Assembly (NCBI RefSeq): GCF_050633145.1
Contig: NZ_JBOEFY010000041.1
Location: 1-64,000 of the forward strand
Reading direction: 5' to 3'
DNA: 64,000 bases
Origin: Kordia sp050633145
GTDB lineage: Bacteria; Bacteroidota; Bacteroidia; Flavobacteriales; Flavobacteriaceae
Under the pieces are notes generated by a model. It saw nothing but the letters and a program-made list of their open reading frames with translations. It was not told the DNA's origin and searched no databases. Both the position numbers and the translations under genes were made by a program. Below, in pieces: positions 44,471 to 51,786 of this stretch. The first letter of the stretch is position 1. Every line of letters begins with the position of its first letter.

Positions 44471-44496
44471 TTCTCCTCTAAAGTAAACATTAATTA

Positions 44497-45798
44497 TTAA
44501 TCGAATGGAATAATTAGCCTATTGAAATATGTATTTCTAAGATCGCCATCTAAATCTCCAAATGTATCAGATACAATAGTTCCTCGTTCACTTAATTCAT
44601 CTTTTAACTCTTCAGGCGAAAGAATACCATCTTCATAAAATATATTAGCTACTTCTATAGTTACCTGTGGAGCTGCAAACGAAGTTCCTTGTACAAAAAC
44701 GTCGTAAAAAGGAATTCCTTCTCCTTGGGCAAAAAAATCAACACTAAAAGCACCATAATTCGAAAAGTCTGAAATTTTTGACTTTTCTTCATTGGAAGAT
44801 GCAACCGCTATAACATTTGTTTGCTCATATGACGAAGGAAAGTGTCTTAACATATCGTTATCGCTTGAAAGGTTTCCTGCTGAGGTTACAAAGATTACAT
44901 TACTATTTGCTTCCACAATATTTAAAAAAATAGATTCTAAAGATTCCCCAAAACCATCATCATACCATCCCATACTTATACTAACAACATCTGCTCTTTC
45001 TGCCGCATATAAAGTGCCACATAAAAAATTAAAGTAGCTAGCTTGCCCCAAAGAATTGGAAACTTTTACTGGCAATATTTGATGTGGCACTCCATTAGTA
45101 GTTAGTGCGCTAGTAATCATATTTGCAATAATACTTCCATGTTTTCCTTCATCATCATCAAAAGTATTGGGATCTCCATTTACAAAGTCCCAACCAGACT
45201 TTTCATCACCTACAGCAACGCCATCAACATTAAACAAAAATTTATTTGCCATTGTACCAGTATTGAATACAGTTAAACCTGTAGCAACTCCCGAATCAAC
45301 TACAGCTATTGTGACACCTGAATTTGTTTCTTTTATATATGAAACATATCCAGTATCCAAATCAGTTCCAGTGTATGGACTATCTATGTCTAAACCAAAT
45401 ACAAATTCATAGTCAACTTCAAGAACTCCAGTAGTACTTTCGTCATCTACCTGATCCTTTATAGAGCGTCTTTTAGGTTCAATATTTACAACTCCTCCAA
45501 AAGACCAAAGTTCAATGTCTTTATTTGTACAATAACAAACTTCATAGTTTGTTACTCCATTAAACATTCTTATAGTATTTTTTTCAGGATCGGTTGTACC
45601 ATCTTTAAATTGTACTATTAATTCTGTATCTGAATATGTAGGAAAAAAATTGGATTTACTGGTGATATTTGCGGAACTCGTTTTCGGAACCTTACCTGTT
45701 TCATTTTCTACAACTGTCTTTTCAAGCACATCATCTGTGGTACATGAACAAACTACTATTGCAAATACAAATGCAATAAGTTTTTGTATATTTCTCAT
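44497..45798 (-). CDS. Lipoprotein subtilisin-like serine protease (S8)
   Basis: A 433-residue protease with signal FVFAIVVCSC ending in the lipobox Cys19, so it is a membrane-anchored periplasmic or surface enzyme. A propeptide-like region occupies about 20-150. The complete catalytic triad is present: D168 (TIAVVDSGVA), H220 (GKHGSIIANMI) and S373 (QGTSFAAPQV), with the oxyanion region ITSAGNLSSD. It is first in the operon with the TPR-CHAT gene and has the island promoter motif about 20 bases ahead of its ATG. A proteolytic cascade between the two is inferred. Confidence 0.93.
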   Translation of the reverse strand: MRNIQKLIAFVFAIVVCSCTTDDVLEKTVVENETGKVPKTSSANITSKSNFFPTYSDTELIVQFKDGTTDPEKNTIRMFNGVTNYEVCYCTNKDIELWSFGGVVNIEPKRRSIKDQVDDESTTGVLEVDYEFVFGLDIDSPYTGTDLDTGYVSYIKETNSGVTIAVVDSGVATGLTVFNTGTMANKFLFNVDGVAVGDEKSGWDFVNGDPNTFDDDEGKHGSIIANMITSALTTNGVPHQILPVKVSNSLGQASYFNFLCGTLYAAERADVVSISMGWYDDGFGESLESIFLNIVEANSNVIFVTSAGNLSSDNDMLRHFPSSYEQTNVIAVASSNEEKSKISDFSNYGAFSVDFFAQGEGIPFYDVFVQGTSFAAPQVTIEVANIFYEDGILSPEELKDELSERGTIVSDTFGDLDGDLRNTYFNRLIIPFD

Positions 45799-45819
45799 AA
45801 TATTTAATTTTTGCGTTTA

Positions 45820-45854
45820 TATATAGGGGAATAAACACCGAAAACATTACCCAA
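45820..45854 (-). promoter_or_regulatory. Island promoter motif, copy before the S8/CHAT operon
   Basis: Minus strand: TTGGGTAATG (45854-45845), 13 bases, TTCCCCTATATA (45831-45820). The ATG follows about 20 bases later, so the boxes sit at -35 and -10 positions. The spacer length is the same as in the other two copies. Confidence 0.8.
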
Positions 45855-45878
45855 TATTTTTAATTATAATTTATATTC

Positions 45879-46433
45879 ATGAAAGATAGTGAAAGATTTA
45901 TTAATGCACTTATCTCTGGAAACGAGAAAGTTACATTAGAAATTTACAATAAATTATTTCCCAAAATAAAATCATTTATCCTCAAAAACAGAGGCGATTC
46001 TCAAGATGCTTCTGATGTTTTTCATGATGGACTCATGTATATCATCGTCACACAAAAGGAAAAAAGAACTGAAATAAAGTCCTTTGAAGCCTACTTATTT
46101 GTGGTTTGTAAAAATATTTGGAAAAAAACTTTGAAAAATAAGGTAATAAAAACAGATACTCATACCCTAGTAGACAAAGAGGAAGAGTTAAGCACTTTTA
46201 TTGTTGAACAGGAATTGTTTGATTTTTACATTGAAAAGTTTGATTTGCTCTCTGATAATTGTAAAGAAATTTTAAGTAGTTATTTTAATGGTCTTAGCTA
46301 CGAGGAAATTCTAACCGAATATGCATACGCATCTATTAATACGGTACGCCAACGTGTTTTTAAATGCAGAACAAAACTTATAAAACTAATAAAAGAAGAC
46401 AAACTATTTCAAAAATTAAAGAAATGGCAATAG
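45879..46433 (+). CDS. ECF-type sigma-70 family factor
   Basis: A 184-residue RNA polymerase sigma factor. Region 2 spans about 15-85 (NKLFPKIKSFILKNRGDSQD then ASDVFHDGLMYIIV, the ECF core-binding helix). Region 4 spans about 125-175 (LSDNCKEILSSYFNGLSYEE, ASINTVRQRVFKCRTKLIKL, the HTH contacting the -35 box). It diverges from the S8/CHAT operon with 80 bases between starts, and its last 10 bases overlap the TPR membrane gene. It is the obvious candidate to read the shared island motif; that link is inferred. Confidence 0.92.
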   Translation: MKDSERFINALISGNEKVTLEIYNKLFPKIKSFILKNRGDSQDASDVFHDGLMYIIVTQKEKRTEIKSFEAYLFVVCKNIWKKTLKNKVIKTDTHTLVDKEEELSTFIVEQELFDFYIEKFDLLSDNCKEILSSYFNGLSYEEILTEYAYASINTVRQRVFKCRTKLIKLIKEDKLFQKLKKWQ

Positions 46434-47245
46434 AACTTACAGAAAAATTATTAGCACAAATTGACGGTTATTTAAAAGGTACTTTATCAATCACTGAAAG
46501 TGACGCTTTTAAAAAACGTTTGCAAAACGAACCCGAATTACAGGAAGAAGTTCGTTTACAGCAACAACTATTTGATACGCTAGGTACAGAAGAATGGCAT
46601 ACAATTCATGCAGCAAACAATAAAGAACGTTTGGCTGAATTGAAATCTAAAATAAGAAGTAAAGAATACCAAAACTTGTCTGCCAACATTCGCAATGCAG
46701 AAACCGTGTATTTTAATCAGGAAAATAAAGGACGATCTTTCCAAAAGTATTATCGTTACATCGCTGCTGCAGCTGTAATTATTCTATTTTTTGGAATTTA
46801 TGTTACACAGATAAATTCTTCTTATAGTTCCTATTATGAAGATCATATAAATTGGTCCGAAGAACTGCCATCTTTTACTGAAAAAGGGCAACAAAAAGAC
46901 TTTTTCTATCAAGGAGAAGTCGCTTTTAAACAAGAAAAATATAAAGAAGCTGCTGCATTTTTTCAAAAAGTAACTCCAACACACGAATTGTATACGCACA
47001 GCTTAGTAAATCTTGGCGCGTCTTATGACATGCTTGATGAAAATGAAAAAGCCATTGCCACTTTTCAAAAATTAGCAAGCGTAGACGATGTGTATGAAAA
47101 TTCCAAAGGAAATTGGTATACTGCCATGATGTATCTTAAAATGGAGAATAAAGATAAAGCTATTGAAGCATTGCGAAAAAATATAGTAGATACTGAGAGT
47201 TTTAAATATAATGAAGCAAAAATTTTATTACGAAAACTAGAATAA
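46424..47245 (+). CDS. Membrane TPR protein, putative anti-sigma factor
   Basis: The start at ATG 46424 (MAIELTEKLLAQIDGYLKGT) gives 273 residues, overlapping the sigma gene by ten bases. The N-terminal cytoplasmic part of about 115 residues has the ESDAFKKRLQNEPELQEEV helix typical of Bacteroidota anti-sigma-like proteins. One transmembrane helix follows (YIAAAAVIILFFGIYVTQ, about 122-140), then periplasmic tetratricopeptide repeats (AFKQEKYKEAAAFFQKV and GASYDMLDENEKAIATFQKL). This architecture suits a membrane sensor that holds the sigma factor and reads periplasmic signals. Confidence 0.85.
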   Translation: MAIELTEKLLAQIDGYLKGTLSITESDAFKKRLQNEPELQEEVRLQQQLFDTLGTEEWHTIHAANNKERLAELKSKIRSKEYQNLSANIRNAETVYFNQENKGRSFQKYYRYIAAAAVIILFFGIYVTQINSSYSSYYEDHINWSEELPSFTEKGQQKDFFYQGEVAFKQEKYKEAAAFFQKVTPTHELYTHSLVNLGASYDMLDENEKAIATFQKLASVDDVYENSKGNWYTAMMYLKMENKDKAIEALRKNIVDTESFKYNEAKILLRKLE

Positions 47246-47278
47246 AAAAACATACATTCAATTATAATTCAATTAAAA

Positions 47279-47305
47279 AACGAACTAATCAGTTCGTTTT
47301 TTTTA
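47279..47305 (+). terminator. Terminator after the sigma/TPR operon
   Basis: AACGAACT / AGTTCGTT (8 bp) with loop AATC, followed by eight or so T. Confidence 0.85.
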
Positions 47306-47400
47306 TAGGTTTGATTTAAAAATAAAGCGCTATTAAACAACTATTTGCAACCATTTACCTCTATCATCTAATTTCCTAAAATTTTATTTTTTGTCTTTTC

Positions 47401-47433
47401 TTGGGTAATGAATGTGCTTAATCTTCCCATATA
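47401..47433 (+). promoter_or_regulatory. Island promoter motif, copy before the secreted protein operon
   Basis: TTGGGTAATG (47401-47410), 13 bases, TTCCCATATA (47424-47433), 27 bases before the ATG at 47461. It differs from the lipoprotein A copy only outside the two boxes. Confidence 0.8.
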
Positions 47434-47460
47434 AGTAATTAATCACAAAATACTTATACA

Positions 47461-48372
47461 ATGAAAAAGCACTATTTTATTTTACTATTAGGATTATTCG
47501 TTTCAATTGCCAACGCACAATGGAACAATACATTTCCATATCCAAACACAGGAGAAGTAGGAATTGGAACAGGAACAAGTCAAAGCAACGTACACTTCAA
47601 TTTTCAAGTACACGGAATTACAGATTATATAGTTTCTAGTAGTTCAAGTCATTTACCATCTGCCAGAGCTGCACAAACAAAAAACATAAGAGGCGCTAGT
47701 TTAAACTACGGAAAAACAGCACGTATCGGAATAACAAACTCGGTAACAGGAGGAAATAGCACTGATGGAACTGTCCTCAGAATGTCTAAATATGATTTTA
47801 GCATTACCAATCAAGAGAAAAAAAATATGAGCTTCCGTACTGGAAATGTTGGATTAACAATGAATGGTTCGCACAAAAGAATCTGGATGGGTTCAGATGG
47901 CTTTTACCTACCAAACACAAGTCCTGAGCAAGCAGCGGTTAATGTTGTTTCTACTTTTGATAATGGATTATTTATTCGTTCAAACAGTAGTCAAGGTTCT
48001 AAATTTGGTTTGAGTGTACGTATGAAAAACAACAAGCATAATTCTATACAAGTCGTAAGTACCAATGGAAACGATGTAAACTTTGCAGTTCGTCCAAATG
48101 GAGAAGTGTATGCACGAAAGTATACAACAACCTTAAATCCTTTTCCAGATTATGTGTTTGAGAACGATTACAATTTAATGCCGCTAGACGAATTAAGAAC
48201 ATTTGTTACTACCAATAAACATTTGCCAAACATTCCAACAGCCAAAACAGTTGAAAAAGAAGGTGCCGATTTAGGTGAAATGAATCGTTTGCTTGTTGAA
48301 AAAGTAGAGGAACTTACGTTGTATGTTTTACAATTGGAAGAAAGATTGAAAAAAGTTGAAACACAAAAATAA
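47461..48372 (+). CDS. Secreted tail-fibre-like protein with C-terminal coiled coil
   Basis: A 303-residue exported protein (signal YFILLLGLFVSIANAQ). The start of the mature part, NTGEVGIGTGTSQSNVHF, and the closing MPLDELRTFVTTNKHLPNIP, TVEKEGADLGEMNRLLVEKV then EELTLYVLQLEERLKKVE are standard in the flavobacterial tail-fibre/peptidase-chaperone-like secreted family, in which a trimeric coiled coil ends the chain. It is preceded by the island promoter motif and followed 9 bases later by the T9SS cargo gene, so it belongs to the same candidate regulon. Function is unknown. Confidence 0.8.
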   Translation: MKKHYFILLLGLFVSIANAQWNNTFPYPNTGEVGIGTGTSQSNVHFNFQVHGITDYIVSSSSSHLPSARAAQTKNIRGASLNYGKTARIGITNSVTGGNSTDGTVLRMSKYDFSITNQEKKNMSFRTGNVGLTMNGSHKRIWMGSDGFYLPNTSPEQAAVNVVSTFDNGLFIRSNSSQGSKFGLSVRMKNNKHNSIQVVSTNGNDVNFAVRPNGEVYARKYTTTLNPFPDYVFENDYNLMPLDELRTFVTTNKHLPNIPTAKTVEKEGADLGEMNRLLVEKVEELTLYVLQLEERLKKVETQK

Positions 48373-48381
48373 ATACACACT

Positions 48382-51357
48382 ATGTTGAAAAAACTATACA
48401 TATTTAGTGTGTTACTCTTATTGGGTTCAAGCATCGCGTTTGCACAATGTGACAATGATGTAAGTACTGATCCTGAAAGCCCAACAAATAATGCACTTCC
48501 GAAAGATTTGGAACATCCAGATGGAGACGAAAGATATCTCAATGGATTTAACTGGTTTCCGCTTACTGGTGGCGGCGGACTTGAAGATTACGATTTAACA
48601 AACATGTTTTGGTCAGGAATTCCATTACCAGAAATGGACAATATTTGGTCCAACTCAATTCCGCACTACAATTATATTAATAACTCGCCTAGACCACTTC
48701 CAAAAAATGGTTGGGAATTGCTACTCGTTAACATTGGTCGTTTTCCAAATAATGTAGACATAGCCGATAGCAATGAAACGTTTCAGGCCTTGCCATATAT
48801 TGTTATTTACAACAAATATTCAGGCGTTATCAGGCTATTTGCCAATTTTGGCTTGGACGATGATGCTTCTTCTGGCGCAGATGCCATTGAAGTTGTTATG
48901 AGTTTTGTACTGAATGATGATAATTCTGGCGCAACAGGATTGGGAAGATTATATAGCGGAAAAGATCTTCCGTTAGATAAAGAATCAAAAGTAACGGTAA
49001 TGAAATCATTAGCGAAAGCTACCAATGCGCAACGTCAGTGGTTTTCTGCTGATTTCCAAATTGCGTATGATCCATGTACATGTTATCATCCATCAAAAAT
49101 ACAAATCCATTTTAATGAAATAAGAACAGAAAATATAGAATTACACGGACGAGCAATTTCTGTAGAAGCAGATGGAGATGATTTAATTAACGACGCCTTA
49201 CAAATTGATCCGATGAGTTTTTTATCTGGATTTGATTATACTGGAAACGACGAAGAAAAAGGCGGAATCTTAATTTATAAAGGGTTGCAAAAACTTGTAG
49301 AAGATTATGAATCTCGTTATGAAAAATACAAAACAGATTTGGCTGCTGCCGGAAAACAAAATGAAATTGTAGAGCATAATTTAGGAGCATTAAAAACACT
49401 CAAGTATGCACTAACTGCTGTCATTACGTATGGAATTAGCGGAACCGCTATTGATACAGGTCCAATTGAAGCTACAGAATGGTTTACCAAAATGAAAGAA
49501 AAATATGGTTCATTCATCAAAAAATCAGGTAAACTTGACATTGATAACTTGTTGAAAATTGCAAAAAAAGTATTGGGTTCTGATGCAAAAACATACATTG
49601 AACAAAACTTTGAAAAAGTACCATTACCTAGCGAACCAGACGCAAGTAGATTGCCAAGTGTCACCTTTACGGAAATGAATTTTCAAGGATTAATTTCTGC
49701 TACTATTGAAAAAGCGGGACCTACATTTTACACGCCTGGAACCTACGGAACAGAAGCTACAAAAGTGCTAAATTTAGATACTCCGGAACCTTTAGATAAA
49801 AGAGATCCTATTTTAGAAACCATGTATGAATATCCTGTATATAACGAAGTTTTGGGAACCTTTGCTTTATTAAATTCTCCCAAAATGACCATTACCAGAC
49901 GCTATGCGCCCGATACTGCTTTTGAAGATGACTTTTTCATAGTAAATTCTGGTGGTGCATTACAAGATGTATCCTATAAATCATGGACAACAGAATATCA
50001 ATTTAAAGTCAATAACACACTTGCCTATTCGTTAAATAAAGCTGTAGATATTGAAGATTATACTATAAGAGCTGCGATTCGATTTAAAGCAAAAACCGAT
50101 TATATTGATGTCAATGGACAAGAATTCAACACCTTTATTGATCCACATTACACTACCAATATACATGCAAATCCGTACAATAAAAATCATAAAGTTGGGG
50201 AATATGCAGATATCGATGTATTTGTTAACAAAACCATTGCTTACGATGTAACTACCTATGATCCGTGGAGAAGTTACACAGGAACACCTTATACCAATAC
50301 TATTGAAGATGGTTGGGGAGCTTCTACATCCTTTACGCCTCATGCGTACACAGACGAAGATGGCGGTGCTGCTTCAATAGACATTCACTATTTCGAAAAC
50401 TTTGATGGTTCGTTTCAAACACCATTCATGCCATTAGATGCACTTGGAACTTTTAAAGCAGGAATTGGTTTAAAGCAAGAATTTTTCTCTGCGGATGGAG
50501 AATATTTAAGCGAAACAACACAAGGTGTAGGACTTGAGTTTTATGATATTGAATTGATCTTAATTGTAGATATTAAATATGAAACGCTTAATGATAAAGG
50601 ACAACAAAATACAAGTACGCAAATATTGACCTATGATATTAATAATGTCGATTTACCTGTTGAAAATTACACGTATGAACATATTGATCCAACATTGCAT
50701 ACAGGTTTGGATATTGGTGTTACTCCTGAAAATGTTGGCTTGGATGATATCGTTTTTGATGGAAGTCCAGTAGAACGTTTTTCATTGATAGACAATGTAT
50801 ATACCTGTCGCGCATGGAATGATATTTACATCAACGGAAATTTGACTGTTATTGGGGATTATATTGTGCATATTATTGCAGGAAATGAGATTGTTACCAA
50901 TCCAGAATCGGTTACGTCTCCAGAAGTTATTTGGCGTATTGAGTCACCTTTTGATGTTTCCAATCCGATGCAATTGGCAGATACAACTTTCTTAACCGAT
51001 TTCTGTAACAGCAATTACAAAGCAAATCAAAGAGATCCTTCTATTGTAGGAAGGCAAGCAACTCAAGAAGTTGGTTTGCTTACGTTGCCAGAAGAAGAAA
51101 TTGTAACCGATGAAATTCGCTTGTATCCAAACCCTGCAAATACAGATGTAAATGTATTTATTGGAAAGGAAAAATTAATCGGAAAAGTAGCAATTCAAGT
51201 ATATGATATGGCTGGAAAAAGCTATGATTTAACTACCAATCAGCAAAGCGGTATGTTGTATAATATCAACATTGAAAGCCTAGCTTCTGGAATTTACTTT
51301 ATAAAAGTATATGACGAAAGTACACTTTTAAAAACCTTAAAGTTGGTTAAAAAATAA
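48382..51357 (+). CDS. Large T9SS-secreted protein, 991 aa
   Basis: Signal peptide IFSVLLLLGSSIAFAQ at 6-21, then about 880 residues of unrecognised sequence with many aromatic and acidic residues; a helical patch (YESRYEKYKTDLAAAGKQNE) lies near 315. The last 80 residues are a type A T9SS sorting domain: RLYPNPANTDVNVFIG, VAIQVYDMAGKS and IESLASGIYFIKVYDE, ending LKLVKK. It should therefore be carried across the outer membrane and attached to the surface. It is the last gene of the island operon and ends with a terminator. Confidence 0.88.
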   Translation: MLKKLYIFSVLLLLGSSIAFAQCDNDVSTDPESPTNNALPKDLEHPDGDERYLNGFNWFPLTGGGGLEDYDLTNMFWSGIPLPEMDNIWSNSIPHYNYINNSPRPLPKNGWELLLVNIGRFPNNVDIADSNETFQALPYIVIYNKYSGVIRLFANFGLDDDASSGADAIEVVMSFVLNDDNSGATGLGRLYSGKDLPLDKESKVTVMKSLAKATNAQRQWFSADFQIAYDPCTCYHPSKIQIHFNEIRTENIELHGRAISVEADGDDLINDALQIDPMSFLSGFDYTGNDEEKGGILIYKGLQKLVEDYESRYEKYKTDLAAAGKQNEIVEHNLGALKTLKYALTAVITYGISGTAIDTGPIEATEWFTKMKEKYGSFIKKSGKLDIDNLLKIAKKVLGSDAKTYIEQNFEKVPLPSEPDASRLPSVTFTEMNFQGLISATIEKAGPTFYTPGTYGTEATKVLNLDTPEPLDKRDPILETMYEYPVYNEVLGTFALLNSPKMTITRRYAPDTAFEDDFFIVNSGGALQDVSYKSWTTEYQFKVNNTLAYSLNKAVDIEDYTIRAAIRFKAKTDYIDVNGQEFNTFIDPHYTTNIHANPYNKNHKVGEYADIDVFVNKTIAYDVTTYDPWRSYTGTPYTNTIEDGWGASTSFTPHAYTDEDGGAASIDIHYFENFDGSFQTPFMPLDALGTFKAGIGLKQEFFSADGEYLSETTQGVGLEFYDIELILIVDIKYETLNDKGQQNTSTQILTYDINNVDLPVENYTYEHIDPTLHTGLDIGVTPENVGLDDIVFDGSPVERFSLIDNVYTCRAWNDIYINGNLTVIGDYIVHIIAGNEIVTNPESVTSPEVIWRIESPFDVSNPMQLADTTFLTDFCNSNYKANQRDPSIVGRQATQEVGLLTLPEEEIVTDEIRLYPNPANTDVNVFIGKEKLIGKVAIQVYDMAGKSYDLTTNQQSGMLYNINIESLASGIYFIKVYDESTLLKTLKLVKK

Positions 51358-51385
51358 GTACTCAAACCCAATTTTTTAAAAGCCG

Positions 51386-51416
51386 AAGCGAGCCAGAAAT
51401 GGTTCGCTTTTTTTCT
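51386..51416 (+). terminator. Terminator after the T9SS gene
   Basis: AAGCGAGCC / GGTTCGCTT (one G-U) with a 6-base loop and a following T-run. Confidence 0.8.
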
Positions 51417-51549
51417 AAAGGTTTACAACCAACGCCAGCGCGAGTTTCTAACTCGTGCCCACAAACAAGCTAAAAACATTCGTGAATTCGTGGTAAAAAA
51501 AGCTATTTGAATACTTTAAATCATTCAATCAAATTAATCATTATTATCA

Positions 51550-51594
51550 AAGTACTTCTCGATACAACGAATCACAGATTCGCCACTCGAAGTG
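51550..51594. repeat. Right half of the TCTCGATAC/CACTCGAA intergenic repeat
   Basis: GTACTTCTCGATAC, then ACAGATTCG and CACTCGAAGTGACG match the right end of the elements at 26399 and 27794. Confidence 0.6.
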
Positions 51595-51702
51595 ACGTTT
51601 TTAGTTTTAATACACATATTCCTCCAGAAGCTGACTGCCGCTTCACTTTGTTCCTTGTAGTGATGTATAGAAGATGAATTGCTGAATATTTTTAAGACTA
51701 AT

Positions 51703-51773
51703 GTCAAATCGAGCGCAGTCGAGATTGCTAAGATTTATATAATCTAAGTGTTCTCGACTGCGCTCGAACTGAC
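51703..51773. repeat. 22-bp inverted repeat, possible terminator of the receptor gene
   Basis: The 22 bases at 51703-51724 (core TCGAGCGCAGTCGAGA) pair with 51752-51773 with two mismatches, around a 27-base AT-rich spacer. It lies just after the receptor gene stop, and its GC-rich core contrasts with the surroundings. Confidence 0.7.
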
Positions 51774-51786
51774 AAACAGAATATTT

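Larger units (their letters stand above)
51358..51786. other. Repeat-bearing intergenic region
   Basis: About 430 bases holding a terminator at 51386, a partial intergenic repeat at 51550-51594 and a separate inverted repeat at 51703-51773. No gene is supported on either strand. Confidence 0.7.
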
